The notes beneath the pieces were generated by a model. The model ran no database searches, was not told the origin of the DNA, and saw only the letters and a list, made by a program, of their open reading frames with translations. Below are positions 41,620 to 50,249 of a stretch of 64,000 nucleotides of DNA, one piece after another; the first letter of the stretch is position 1, and each line of letters opens with the position of its first letter. Location: NCBI RefSeq assembly GCF_014281125.1, contig NZ_JACOEA010000007.1, positions 88,439-152,438 of the forward strand, in the 5' to 3' direction. The DNA comes from Lawsonibacter celer. Lineage in GTDB: Bacteria > Bacillota > Clostridia > Oscillospirales > Oscillospiraceae. Position numbers and translations under genes: made by a program.

Positions 41620-42996
41620 ATGGCAGAACACAACGTCACCATGGAGGCCACCCTGTTGGCGCTCCTCAGTGAAAAAAAGTACTTTTCCCTGCGCGATATT
41701 CTCTCTACCATGAACCCGTCTGACATTGCGGCCATTTTTGATGGCCTGGCGGAAGACCGCCTCCCCCTTTTGTTCCGGCTGCTGCCCAAGGATCTGGCCG
41801 CCGACACCTTTGTGGAGATGGAGCCGGAGGCCCAGGAGCTGCTGATCTGCGGCTTTTCCGACAGCGAGCTCAAGGAGGTCATTGACGAGCTGTACGTGGA
41901 CGACGCGGTGGACATCGTGGAGGAGATGCCCGCGAATGTGGTGCGGCGCATCCTGCGGCAGGCTGACCCGGATATGCGCAAGCAGATCAATGAGATCCTC
42001 CGCTACCCCGAGGACAGCGCCGGCTCCCTTATGACCACCGAATACGTCACGCTCCGCCCCGACATGGTGGTGGAGGAGGCCTTCAAGCGGATCCGCCGGA
42101 CCGGGATCGACAAGGAGACCATCTACACCTGCTACGTCACTGTGGACCGAAAGCTGATTGGTATGACCACGGTCAAGGACCTGCTCCTCTGTGAGGACGA
42201 CCAGGAGACCATTGCCGAGCTGATGGAGGAGAACGTGATCTGCGTCAACACCCTAGAGGACAAGGAAGACGTGGCGCAGATGTTTTCCAAGTACAATTTC
42301 CTGGCCCTGCCCGTAGTGGACACTGAGCGCAGGCTGGTGGGCATTATTACCTTTGACGACGCCATGGACGTCATCGAGGAGGAGGCCACGGAGGATATGG
42401 AAAAAATGGCGGCCATGCTGCCCTCCGAAAAGCCCTATCTGCGCTCCTCCATTTTTGCTATCTGGAAAAACCGCATTCCCTGGCTGCTGCTGCTCATGGT
42501 GTCCGCCACCTTTACCGGCATGATTCTCAACCATTTTGAAGAGGCCCTGGCCGCTCAGATTGTCCTGACCGCCTTCATCCCCATGCTGATGGATACGGCG
42601 GGAAACTCCGGCTCACAGACCTCGGTCACCGTGATCCGCGGCCTCTCCCTGGGGGAGATTGAGCTGCGGGATTTGCCGAAGATTCTCTGGAAGGAATGCC
42701 GGGTGGCCATTCTCTGCGGACTGACCCTGTCCGCTGCAGTATTTATGAAAATCCTGCTCATTGACAAGCTGCTGCTGGGCGGCGACGGGATTACCCTGGG
42801 GGTCATGCTCACAGTGTGCATCACCATGGCGGTTACCGTGCTGTGCGCCAAGCTGGTGGGGGGGACCCTCCCCATTGTGGCGGAGAAATTGGGCTTTGAC
42901 CCTGCGGTGATGGCCAGCCCCTTCATCACCACCATTGTGGACGCCCTCTCCCTGCTGCTCTATTTTCAGGTGGCCACAGCGCTTCTGCACCTATAA
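41620..42996 (+). CDS. mgtE: Magnesium transporter MgtE
   Basis: The product has 458 residues with the full MgtE layout. A helical N domain (about 1-125) is followed by two CBS domains with Mg2+-sensing acids (about 130-255, DSAGSLMTTEYV, GIITFDDAMDVI), a plug helix, and five membrane helices (about 285-458). FIPMLMDTAGNSGSQTSV (about 323-340) carries the conserved pore motif. It is a gated Mg2+ channel that opens when internal Mg2+ is low. It starts with ATG after TTAGGAGG. The leader carries a short ORF and an SD-masking hairpin. Confidence 0.95.
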   Translation: MAEHNVTMEATLLALLSEKKYFSLRDILSTMNPSDIAAIFDGLAEDRLPLLFRLLPKDLAADTFVEMEPEAQELLICGFSDSELKEVIDELYVDDAVDIVEEMPANVVRRILRQADPDMRKQINEILRYPEDSAGSLMTTEYVTLRPDMVVEEAFKRIRRTGIDKETIYTCYVTVDRKLIGMTTVKDLLLCEDDQETIAELMEENVICVNTLEDKEDVAQMFSKYNFLALPVVDTERRLVGIITFDDAMDVIEEEATEDMEKMAAMLPSEKPYLRSSIFAIWKNRIPWLLLLMVSATFTGMILNHFEEALAAQIVLTAFIPMLMDTAGNSGSQTSVTVIRGLSLGEIELRDLPKILWKECRVAILCGLTLSAAVFMKILLIDKLLLGGDGITLGVMLTVCITMAVTVLCAKLVGGTLPIVAEKLGFDPAVMASPFITTIVDALSLLLYFQVATALLHL

Positions 42997-43002
42997 CCCG
43001 TT

Positions 43003-43035
43003 GGAACTGCCCGTACGAAGCGTACGGGCAGTTCC
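43003..43035 (+). terminator. Perfect 15-bp hairpin after mgtE
   Basis: GGAACTGCCCGTACG and its exact complement (43003-43017, 43021-43035) flank a 3-base loop. No T-run follows, so termination efficiency is uncertain. It is like the hairpin at 19743. Confidence 0.6.
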
Positions 43036-43133
43036 GCATCGGCGGCGGAACGGAATTTAGAAAAGTTTAAAAAACAGGCGGGCGGAATCTGTTATAATAG
43101 GGGCAAGAATACCGTCGAAAAGAGGAAATGCCC

Positions 43134-43811
43134 ATGGAACAAACCGCCGTACGCCGCCCGCCCACCCGGCGACACAGACGCAGACGCAGGCGCCGGTGCC
43201 GCGGCATTCCCTTTGCGGCGCTCCTGCTGGCCATCCTGGCGGCGGGTCTGCTGGCAGGGCGCCTGCTGTCCGGAGACGCCCGGTCCAAAAACCCCAAGGT
43301 CAAGCAGCCCCCGGACAATCCAGAGTGGATTACCCAGGCGCTGCTGCCCGTGAACGACTACTCCCGTCCCGGCACGCCGCTGGACGCCATCAACGGGATC
43401 GTCATCCACTACGTGGGCAATCCGGGCACCACGGCGGAGCAGAACCACAGCTACTTCGCCGGCCTGGCCCGGAGCGGCGAGACCTACGCCAGCAGCCACT
43501 TCCTGGTGGGGCTGGACGGCGAGATCCTCCAGAATGTCCCCCTGGACGAGGTGGCCTACTGCTCCAGCCAGCGCAACAGCGACACGCTATCCATCGAGTG
43601 CTGCCACCCGGATGAGGCGGGTGAATTTACCCAGGAGACCTACGACGCCCTGGTCCGGCTGACCGCCTGGCTCATGGACTACTACGGCCTGGATACCAGC
43701 CAGGTGATCCGACACTATGATGTAACCGGAAAGGAATGCCCCCGCTACTACGTCCAGCACCCGGAGGCCTGGGAAGCTTTTTTAAGCGATCTGGACACCG
43801 GGACAGAATAG
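43134..43811 (+). CDS. N-acetylmuramoyl-L-alanine amidase (Amidase_2 / PGRP fold), membrane-anchored
   Basis: The product has 225 residues. An arginine-rich N-terminus (RRHRRRRRRRCR, about 12-23) and one membrane helix (about 25-45) place the domain outside the cell. The amidase fold has the zinc ligand candidates NGIVIHYVGNPG (His about 90), RHYDVTGKECPRYY (His about 195, Cys about 203) and FLVGLDGEILQNVPLDEVAYC. It should cut the bond between muramic acid and the stem peptide. The ATG at 43134 is seven bases after AGAGG; ATG 43128 is too close. A TATAAT lies at 43093-43098 without a clear -35. Confidence 0.85.
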   Translation: MEQTAVRRPPTRRHRRRRRRRCRGIPFAALLLAILAAGLLAGRLLSGDARSKNPKVKQPPDNPEWITQALLPVNDYSRPGTPLDAINGIVIHYVGNPGTTAEQNHSYFAGLARSGETYASSHFLVGLDGEILQNVPLDEVAYCSSQRNSDTLSIECCHPDEAGEFTQETYDALVRLTAWLMDYYGLDTSQVIRHYDVTGKECPRYYVQHPEAWEAFLSDLDTGTE

Positions 43812-43877
43812 TCCGTTTTATGGGACACTTTTTCCGCTATCCTATTCTCAGAACCAATGAGAAGGGAGCGCGGAACG

Positions 43878-44003
43878 ATGGAATACGAAATTCGATATGT
43901 ACATGGACATGTAGAGGTCTACGACCAGTTCGGCCGCTTCCGCTTTTCCGCTGATACCGAGCGGGAGGCGCTGGCCGACCTGAGGGAGGAGATCGCCGCA
44001 TAG
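43878..44003 (+). CDS. Small 41-residue conserved-type hypothetical protein
   Basis: The reading frame from ATG 43878 (GGGAG 12 bases upstream) to TAG 44003 encodes 41 residues. It starts MEYEIRYVHGHVEVYDQFG and ends with an acidic-amphipathic helix, ALADLREEIAA. It has no signal peptide, membrane span or cysteines. Small proteins of this look (beta strands, then GRFRFSADTEREA) occur in clostridia, and I believe they form a DUF6061-like family. Function is unknown. It ends 16 bases before the next gene. Confidence 0.65.
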   Translation: MEYEIRYVHGHVEVYDQFGRFRFSADTEREALADLREEIAA

Positions 44004-44019
44004 TCCGGGAGGGAACGCT

Positions 44020-44511
44020 ATGGATACCAGCCACACCCTGCTGCTTCACGACCTGCCCCCATGGATGGTAACGGGGACCTATGGAGCGGTGCTCCACGCT
44101 GACGGGAGCGCCCGTGTGTGCGTGGGGTGCTTCTCCTGTTGGGTACGCACCCCTGGTGTGTGCGCCCAGCCGGACCAGTGGTCGCATATGGGGCGGAGCA
44201 TTGCCGCCTGCGATCGGCTGTGGATCGTCTCCCGCTGCCTTTACGGCGGCCCCGGCCCGGAGGTCAAGGCCCTGCTGGACCGGAGCATCCCCTATATGCA
44301 CCCGGACTTCGCCATCCGCGGCGGCGAGATGCACCACAAAATGCGCCTGGACCACCACCCCGATCTGTGGGTGCTCTTTTACGGGGATATTACCCAAGCG
44401 GAGCGGGAGACGGCCGGGCGCTGGGCCCGCGCCCTGGCCCGGAACCTGGACTTCCCGTTGGAGCGGGTCGCCTTTTATCTATCTGCGGCGGAATTGGAGG
44501 GAGAGCTGTGA
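44020..44511 (+). CDS. Flavodoxin-like / iron-sulfur flavoprotein-related protein
   Basis: The product has 163 residues. It contains a four-cysteine-type stretch CVGCFSCWVRTPGVC (about 34-48) like that of NADPH-dependent FMN reductase-fold iron-sulfur flavoproteins, then RSIAACDRLWIVSRCLYGGP (about 60-79), a typical flavin-loop region. The N-terminal strand-loop that would bind FMN phosphate is missing, because the protein starts MDTSHTLLLHDLPPW. It may work with the next gene product (overlapping by 4 bases), which has that loop. Substrate is unknown. Confidence 0.65.
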   Translation: MDTSHTLLLHDLPPWMVTGTYGAVLHADGSARVCVGCFSCWVRTPGVCAQPDQWSHMGRSIAACDRLWIVSRCLYGGPGPEVKALLDRSIPYMHPDFAIRGGEMHHKMRLDHHPDLWVLFYGDITQAERETAGRWARALARNLDFPLERVAFYLSAAELEGEL

Positions 44512-45146
44512 AGGTAGCACTGATCAACGGCAGCCCCAAGCCCCGGGGCAGCGCCTCCGCCATGCTGCTGGACGGCCTGAGGGCCTGCCTGCCCGCCGGG
44601 CTGGAGTGTGTGGAGTGCCCTCTGCACGCCGTCCGTCCGGCGGAGGACCCAGCCCGGCTTCTGCTGGATACCGACGCGCTGGTCCTGGCCTGTCCGGTGT
44701 ATGTGGACGGCCTGCCCGCCCACCTGCTGACCGCTCTGGAGGGGCTGGAGGCCCCTCTGCGCCGGGGTGGGCATGGCCAACGGGTGTACGCCTTGGTCAA
44801 CTGCGGTTTTTATGAGGGTGCCCAGACGGTCAACGCCCTGGACATGTTGCGTTGCTGGAGCGGCCGGGCCGGTCTGATCTGGGGCCGGGGCATGGGGGTA
44901 GGCGCGGGCGGCGCGCTGCACGCACTGAAAAAAATTCCCATGGGTGAGCCCCCCAAGGCGGCCCTGGGCGAGGCCCTGGCCGGTCTGGCCGCAGACATTG
45001 CCGCCGGCGACGGCGGGCCCCACGTTTTTTCCGCTCCGGAGCTCACCCGGGAGGAGCACTGCGACGCTACCCAGCGGGTATGGCGCCGTTTGGCGGCGGC
45101 CAATGGCCTGACCGAAGAGGACCTGAACAAGACGGAATTCACTTGA
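44508..45146 (+). CDS. NADPH-dependent FMN reductase-fold (flavodoxin family) protein
   Basis: The product has 212 residues. The FMN phosphate loop is LINGSPKPRGSASAML (about 5-20), followed by ALVLACPVYVDGLPAHLL (about 59-76), both standard for the flavodoxin-like oxidoreductase family. No Cys cluster is seen. The GTG start at 44508 overlaps the preceding stop (GTGA) and follows GGAGGGAG, so the two are translationally coupled and may form one functional pair. A terminator follows. Redox partner unknown. Confidence 0.75.
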   Translation: MKVALINGSPKPRGSASAMLLDGLRACLPAGLECVECPLHAVRPAEDPARLLLDTDALVLACPVYVDGLPAHLLTALEGLEAPLRRGGHGQRVYALVNCGFYEGAQTVNALDMLRCWSGRAGLIWGRGMGVGAGGALHALKKIPMGEPPKAALGEALAGLAADIAAGDGGPHVFSAPELTREEHCDATQRVWRRLAAANGLTEEDLNKTEFT

Positions 45147-45181
45147 AAAACGGGAGACGGCCTGAACCGTCTCCCGTTTTT
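45146..45181. terminator. Terminator between convergent genes
   Basis: The stem AAAAACGGGAGACGG / complement (45146-45160, 45167-45181) with six T residues serves the flavodoxin-like gene, and its A-rich left arm also serves the RNHCP gene on the minus strand. Confidence 0.9.
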
Positions 45182-45184
45182 TCC

Positions 45185-45598
45185 TTATGGCTTCATCAGG
45201 CGCTCCGCCAGCTCCCGCATATGTTCCAGCGGGAAGGGCGGCCGGGCCAGGGGCTGCAGGGCGATGGACAGCAGCTTTACCGGGTTGTCGTCGGCGGCTG
45301 TCCGGTTGGAATGGAGCACGCCGCAGCGGCGGCAGCGGTGGATGACCGCCCACTCGCCGTTTTTCCGCACCCAAACTCCCACCGGATCCATGACGCCGCC
45401 GCAGCCGGCGGCCCGGTCCCCGGGCTCGTCGTCTACATGGAGGCTGGACAGGCAGTTGGGGCAGTGATTGCGGTGCCCGCTCCCCGCCCCGGCGGGGTCC
45501 ACCGCCCGGCCGCACACCTTGCAGGTAAACACCTCATGGCAGGCATGGGCCTTGTAATAGCCTTTTTCCAGCTGCTTTCGTTTGTTTTTGCGATCCAA
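45185..45598 (-). CDS. RNHCP-domain zinc-ribbon protein
   Basis: The product has 137 residues with the family signature GHRNHCPNCL (about 41-50). Cysteine pairs are CKVCG (about 26-30), CPNC and CRRCG (about 89-93), expected to bind zinc. The role of RNHCP proteins is not known. The best start is TTG (45596-45598), eight bases after AGGAGG, since no ATG or GTG lies nearby in frame. The gene stands alone. Confidence 0.8.
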   Translation of the reverse strand: MDRKNKRKQLEKGYYKAHACHEVFTCKVCGRAVDPAGAGSGHRNHCPNCLSSLHVDDEPGDRAAGCGGVMDPVGVWVRKNGEWAVIHRCRRCGVLHSNRTAADDNPVKLLSIALQPLARPPFPLEHMRELAERLMKP

Positions 45599-45745
45599 GA
45601 AGAATTCCTCCTAAAAGTGCCAGGCTCCTTTTGGGAGGTATTGCGGAGATTAATTTGCGCAAACCTCCCGGCTTGCCGCAAGCTCCAGTGTACCAATTCG
45701 TTTCAAACAGCAAAATTCCTTCCGTTTTTCGTTTTCGGGTTTTCG

Positions 45746-46363
45746 TCAATCCGGGATATAGGCCCGGATGCGCAGGGTGACCCCCAGGTCCTCGGTGAGC
45801 TTTCGGCAGCGCTCCAGCTCCTCCGGAGACTTGTCCTTGTCCACCACGGTCATCACCACATGGGGCACATATTCCCTGGCCCGGCGGGTGAAGTCCAGCA
45901 TGGCCTGCCACGCCGCCTCCCCATCCCTGGGCTTGGTGACCGCACAGTATTCCTCCGCCGTGGAGCCGTTAAGGGAGATGGAAATCGTGTCAATACGCCC
46001 GGCCAACTCGGGCGTCACATCCCGGCCCAGGATCCGATTGGCGTGGCCGTTGGTGTTGATGCGCACCGGGGGCAGGCCGGGCACCCGCTCCTTCAGCCGG
46101 TCCACCAGCCACAGCAGGTCGTCCAGGCGGTAGGTGGGCTCCCCAAAGCCGCAGAATACCAGCTCCCGATATTGGGAGAAGTCCCGCGCCAGCAGGTCGT
46201 CCAGGGCCTCCTGCCGGGTGGGCTCGTGGTCCAGCCAGAGATCGTCCGCATAGATGGAGCCCTTATGCCCGTTGTGCCGCAGACAGAACACGCAGGCACA
46301 GTCGCACCGGTTGGTCAGATTCACATAGAGAGCGCCCTCATACTCATAGCTGATGGTCTCCAC
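45746..46363 (-). CDS. TatD-associated radical SAM protein
   Basis: This 205-residue small radical SAM protein has its cluster motif CDCACVFC (CxxxCxxC, about 20-27), the GGE-like CGFGEPTY (about 71-78) and INTNGHANRI (about 101-110). The start ATG is two bases downstream of the tatD stop, so it is coupled to tatD. A radical SAM enzyme linked to TatD is a known family (TIGR04038-type), but its substrate is unknown. I infer a joint role in nucleic-acid repair or modification, without proof. Confidence 0.88.
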   Translation of the reverse strand: METISYEYEGALYVNLTNRCDCACVFCLRHNGHKGSIYADDLWLDHEPTRQEALDDLLARDFSQYRELVFCGFGEPTYRLDDLLWLVDRLKERVPGLPPVRINTNGHANRILGRDVTPELAGRIDTISISLNGSTAEEYCAVTKPRDGEAAWQAMLDFTRRAREYVPHVVMTVVDKDKSPEELERCRKLTEDLGVTLRIRAYIPD

Positions 46364-46365
46364 GC

Positions 46366-47139
46366 TTACCCCTCCTTGATGTTAAAAAATCGCTTTCCGT
46401 TTTCCAGGGTGATCTCGAGCACCTCTTCCGTGGTCAGCCCCCTGAGCTGGGCCACCGTGGCCGCCATCAGAGGGATGAGGGAGGAGTCGCACCGCTCCCC
46501 CCGGTGGGGCTCCGGCGCCATGTAAGGGGCGTCGGTCTCCAGCATCAGCCGGTCCAGAGGCAGCCAGCGCAGGACCTCCGGGGCCCGCCGGGCATTTTTA
46601 AAGGTAATGTTCCCGGTGAAGGAGAGCATCCAGCCCCGGTCTACCAGGACCCTGGCGTCCTCCAGGCTGCCGGAGTAGCAGTGGAACACCCCCCGGCTGT
46701 CCGGGTGGGCGCGGACAATGTCCAGGCAATCCTTATGGGCATCCCGGTCGTGGACGATGGCGGGCAGATCCAGCTGCTGGGCCAGGGAGAGCTGGGCGTC
46801 AAAAAAGTCCCGGGCGTTGGCGCGGCCCTCGGGGGTCCTGACCCAGTAGTAGTCCAGGCCAATCTCCCCCACCGCCACCGCCTTGGGGTGGGCGCACAGC
46901 TCCCTGACCTGGTCCAGGGCGGCCAGGGCGGCCCCCTCCAGATTCTCCGGGTGAAAGCCGGCGGCAGCGTAAAGGTAGTCGTATCGCTCCGCCAGGGCCA
47001 GGCTGGCTCTGGAAGAGTCCAAGTCGCAGCCGGGGCACACCGCCAGGCGGACCCCCTTTTCCGGCAGGGCGGAGAGCAGCGCGTCCCGATCCGGGTCAAA
47101 GGCGCTGTCATAATAATGGGCGTGGGTGTCAAAGATCAT
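46366..47139 (-). CDS. tatD: TatD family metal-dependent deoxyribonuclease
   Basis: The product is a 257-residue TIM-barrel hydrolase. Metal ligands are DTHAHYYD (about 4-11), GEIGLDYYW (about 91-99), VHDRDAHKD (about 128-136), FHCYSG (about 152-157) and ETDAPYMAPEPHRG (about 201-214). TatD enzymes are 3'-5' DNases / exonucleases for repair and RNA quality control. The ATG at 47139 is in a normal context. It is the first gene of a tatD-radical SAM pair. Confidence 0.94.
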   Translation of the reverse strand: MIFDTHAHYYDSAFDPDRDALLSALPEKGVRLAVCPGCDLDSSRASLALAERYDYLYAAAGFHPENLEGAALAALDQVRELCAHPKAVAVGEIGLDYYWVRTPEGRANARDFFDAQLSLAQQLDLPAIVHDRDAHKDCLDIVRAHPDSRGVFHCYSGSLEDARVLVDRGWMLSFTGNITFKNARRAPEVLRWLPLDRLMLETDAPYMAPEPHRGERCDSSLIPLMAATVAQLRGLTTEEVLEITLENGKRFFNIKEG

Positions 47140-47168
47140 GGAAAAACCCCTGTTCTCTCAGCGGGCGG

Positions 47169-47197
47169 TTGCCCGCGGCTTTCCTTTATGATACAAT
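47169..47197 (+). promoter_or_regulatory. Putative promoter for the membrane protein at 47231
   Basis: TTGCCC (47169-47174), 17 bases, and TACAAT (47192-47197), 33 bases before the ATG. It is divergent from tatD. Confidence 0.5.
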
Positions 47198-47230
47198 GTT
47201 TGCACCTGCTTTGCAAGGAGGGAAGAAGAA

Positions 47231-48202
47231 ATGCTGCAGGATGAATACGCCGCCTTTCTCAGCGGGCGGGACTGGCTCGTTCAGGGCCGAGGCGTTTTCG
47301 GTGTGTGGGGCGGGCTGCCCTTTCAGGTGAATTTTGCGCCCTCGGGCAGGGGGGCCGCGGCCTTCCTGTTCCGGCTGGAGGGCCGCCCGGACCGGGCCGG
47401 GCTGAAGGCCCTGGGGAAGGGACTGCCCCGGGGCTGGACTCTGACCGTCCCCAGGGCTGGGTGCTACCACCTGGTGTGTAACGGGGCCAAGCTCCGGAGC
47501 GCACGCGCCGATTTTTCCGCCGTGCTGGACCAGACCGTCCGGGCCCTGCGGGAGCTGGGCCTCACGGTGCCGGACCGCTGCCCTCTCTGCAGCCGCCCCG
47601 GGTGTGACGCGCTGGCCGCCGGCGGCGGGCTTGGCGAGGGCTATCTGCCCGTGCACCGCGCCTGTGTGGAGGGCCGCAACCGCACTGTCCAGGAGCGCGC
47701 GGCGCACAACGAGGCCTCCGGCAGCTACATCACCGGCTTTCTTGGCGCCCTGCTGGGCGGGATCGTAGGCACTCTGCCCACCGTGCTGATCATTCTATTT
47801 GCCCAGCGCATCTACGCCTTGCTGTTTGCCCTGATCCCCATCTGCGCCTATTACGGCTATCAGCTTCTGGGGGGCCGGATGGATCGGGGCGCTTTCGTAT
47901 GCACGCTGGTCTCCTCTGTGTTCAACCTGTTCTCCATCCACTTTCTCACCAACTACATTAGCCTCTGCCAGGCCTTGGGCCGGGCCGTCTCCCTTTGGAC
48001 CGGCCTGGGTATGTACGCGGACACGGTTGCCTCCGGCTCCATCACCGGTAATCTGATTCAGTCCGGACTGTTTCTGCTGCTGGGCCTTTGGTTCTCCTGG
48101 CGCGTTATCACCCGCACCGGCCGGCAGCAGGCGCACCAGGCGGCCGCTGCGGCAGACACGCTGCGCCCCCTGGACGGCGTGGTCCTCACCCGCGCAGAGT
48201 GA
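47231..48202 (+). CDS. Membrane protein of unknown function with N-terminal cytoplasmic domain
   Basis: The product has 323 residues. The first 160 or so are soluble and contain a CPLCSRPGC Cys motif (about 117-125). The rest has four to five hydrophobic spans (for example SYITGFLGALLGGIVGTLPT, VLIILFAQRIYALLFALIPI). I see no enzyme motif. The ATG at 47231 follows AAGGAGGGAAG. The next gene (a lipoprotein metalloprotease) starts 34 bases later and may be in the same unit. Confidence 0.65.
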   Translation: MLQDEYAAFLSGRDWLVQGRGVFGVWGGLPFQVNFAPSGRGAAAFLFRLEGRPDRAGLKALGKGLPRGWTLTVPRAGCYHLVCNGAKLRSARADFSAVLDQTVRALRELGLTVPDRCPLCSRPGCDALAAGGGLGEGYLPVHRACVEGRNRTVQERAAHNEASGSYITGFLGALLGGIVGTLPTVLIILFAQRIYALLFALIPICAYYGYQLLGGRMDRGAFVCTLVSSVFNLFSIHFLTNYISLCQALGRAVSLWTGLGMYADTVASGSITGNLIQSGLFLLLGLWFSWRVITRTGRQQAHQAAAAADTLRPLDGVVLTRAE

Positions 48203-48236
48203 GCCGCCGAGCAGCGTTTCAGGGAGGTGCCTGTTT

Positions 48237-49328
48237 TTGAGACGACATTTTCTCGCCCTTTGTCTCCTGCTGGCGCTCCTGGGCGCCGGCTGCACCCAGC
48301 CGGTGCCTACGCCGGAACCGGCGCAGCCCTCCGCCTTAGGGGAGGAGCTGGGGCGTCTGGCCGACGCGCAGCTGGGCCTCCTCTCGGACGTCATCACTGC
48401 GGAGGAGCGCGGGCGCGCCCTTCTGCTGCTGGAGCAGCTGGAGCCCCTGCGCCGGGCGCGGCTGGAGGCGGGCCGCTGGGAAAAATCCGCCCAGGAGGAG
48501 CAGCTTCTGCGCCGGCTGAACCGCCTCTATGAGCGCTGGACCACCCGCTATCTGGGAGACGGCGGGCCCTGGGGGTACAGCAGTCCTCCGGAGCGGGTGC
48601 TGGCCGGGTACCGGGTGGTGGAGGGCAGCGCCCTCCGCCCGGCGGACATGGCCGGCCGCCGGGGGACCGACCAGGAGGCGGACGCCGACCTCTGGGCACG
48701 CATTGTCGCCCTGCTGCCGGACGGCGACCTGGAGCGATTTACCCGCTTCACCGTGTTTACCGACGGGCCGGAGGAGATGCTGGCCTATGTCATGGCCCTG
48801 GACTCCTCCGGCAGCCGCTGGGAGCTGGCGGTGGACCCGGCGGATGCGGAGGATGAAGGCTGGTTTACCGAGACGCTGCTCCACGAGTACTGCCACGCCC
48901 TCACCCTCAACGACAGCCAGGTGGTCTACACCCACCGGCAGACGGTGGACACCTATAACGAGGCTGGCATGGTCGCCCGGAGCGGCTCCTATCTGGACGA
49001 CTTTTACCAGGAGTTCTGGACCGATCTCCTGGACGACCGTCTTGCAAACCCCAACAGCTACGGGTTTTTCCTCCGTCATGAGGAGGATTTCGTCACCGCT
49101 TACGCCTCCACCGACCCCTCGGAGGACATTGCGGAGAGCTTTACCTATTTCCTGCTCTGGCCGCCTCTGGAGGGAGACGCGGTGTGGGAGCAAAAGCTCC
49201 GCTTTTTCTATGATTATCCGGAGCTGACCCAGTTCCGGGACCAGGTGCGCGCCCATCTGGGTCTGGACGCGGAGGAGCCCTGGAAACAGACCGACAGTAT
49301 ATCGGAGGCCGCATGGAACAGGTATTAG
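48237..49328 (+). CDS. Lipoprotein with HExxH zinc-peptidase motif
   Basis: The product has 363 residues. The signal peptide ends in the lipobox LLGAGCTQ (Cys about 19), so it is anchored outside. A coiled stretch (about 30-105) precedes a probable zinc-peptidase domain with HEYCH (HExxH, about 216-220) in ETLLHEYCHALTL. An Asp/Glu-rich second part (EDFVTAYASTDPSEDIAESF, about 282-301) could hold the third ligand. No family name is certain. Translation starts at TTG 48237, about ten bases after AGGGAGG; no better start is visible. Its end overlaps the AraC gene by 16 bases. Confidence 0.68.
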   Translation: MRRHFLALCLLLALLGAGCTQPVPTPEPAQPSALGEELGRLADAQLGLLSDVITAEERGRALLLLEQLEPLRRARLEAGRWEKSAQEEQLLRRLNRLYERWTTRYLGDGGPWGYSSPPERVLAGYRVVEGSALRPADMAGRRGTDQEADADLWARIVALLPDGDLERFTRFTVFTDGPEEMLAYVMALDSSGSRWELAVDPADAEDEGWFTETLLHEYCHALTLNDSQVVYTHRQTVDTYNEAGMVARSGSYLDDFYQEFWTDLLDDRLANPNSYGFFLRHEEDFVTAYASTDPSEDIAESFTYFLLWPPLEGDAVWEQKLRFFYDYPELTQFRDQVRAHLGLDAEEPWKQTDSISEAAWNRY

Positions 49329-50167
49329 TCTATGGAAAAGAGCATACCTTTCTGGAGCCTGACACCGGTTTGCTCTTTCGAAATTCATTTATCCATCAGA
49401 CTGCCAAGCTGCACACCCATACGTTTTACGAAATGTTCGTTGTGGCCGAAGGGACCGCCCTGCATATGGTAAACCACGCCATACAGACGCTCCACAGGGG
49501 GGACCTTGTCTTTATTCGGCCAAGGGACGTCCACACCTATGAGTTCCATTGCTCAGAGGATTTCCGCATCATCAACATCGGCTTCTCCGAACGGACATTC
49601 CAAAGCATTGTGGTTTTCCTCGACCACTACAAGGAGTTTCAGACCCTGATCCATTCTGATCTGCCGGTGATCATCCCATTGAAGGAGGACACCCTGGAAA
49701 AGGTGAGTCATGCCTTTTTGACCATCGGCGCTTATATGGACACCGCCCCCGCCGCACAGACTGTTTTTTATGCCAAAAGCTGCCTCAGCTCCGTATTTGC
49801 AGATCACTTTTTTCATTATGCAGCCGAGCAAAAGGCAGTCCGCCCTGTCCCGGACTGGTTCTCCGCCATGATCGAGGAGATGCAGAAAATCGAAAATCTG
49901 CGATTGGGTTTCCCGCGGATGCAGGAGCTATCCCCCTGTTCGGTCAATCACCTGTGCAGAGCCTGCAGGAAATATTTGTCCGCCACGCCCACACAGTATA
50001 TCAACCAACGGCGCTTGGAGTACTCCATCTACCTGCTGACCCAGACCTCTGAGGACATTCTGGCCATCAGCTCTCTATGCGGCTTCAACAGCTTGAGCCA
50101 CTTCTACCACCTGTTCAAGGAGGTATACCACACCTCTCCCGCATTATTCAGAAGGGCCGGCCCATAA
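49313..50167 (+). CDS. AraC family transcriptional regulator
   Basis: The product has 284 residues. The N-terminal cupin-like sensor (about 1-150) has LHTHTFYEMFVVAEG (about 34-48) and GDLVFIRPRDVHTYEF (about 63-78). The C-terminal AraC DNA-binding domain (about 190-284) has two helix-turn-helix motifs and ends FNSLSHFYHLFKEVYHTSPALFRR. It resembles ChbR-type sugar or metabolite regulators. The gene overlaps the preceding one by 16 bases but is visibly poorer in G+C than its neighbours, so it may be acquired. The divergent or convergent partner is deoC, and its target is unknown. Confidence 0.87.
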   Translation: MEQVLVYGKEHTFLEPDTGLLFRNSFIHQTAKLHTHTFYEMFVVAEGTALHMVNHAIQTLHRGDLVFIRPRDVHTYEFHCSEDFRIINIGFSERTFQSIVVFLDHYKEFQTLIHSDLPVIIPLKEDTLEKVSHAFLTIGAYMDTAPAAQTVFYAKSCLSSVFADHFFHYAAEQKAVRPVPDWFSAMIEEMQKIENLRLGFPRMQELSPCSVNHLCRACRKYLSATPTQYINQRRLEYSIYLLTQTSEDILAISSLCGFNSLSHFYHLFKEVYHTSPALFRRAGP

Positions 50168-50181
50168 GGGGCCGGCCCTTC
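50151..50181 (+). terminator. Terminator overlapping the AraC stop codon
   Basis: A 13-bp exact stem (50151-50163 with 50169-50181) spans the TAA. The T-run after it is short, so strength is uncertain. Confidence 0.6.
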
Positions 50182-50249
50182 TGCCTTCACCTGCGGAGCT
50201 GATCGGAGCCACTCCCTGTCCCCAATTTCAACCCCGGCATCCATATTTT

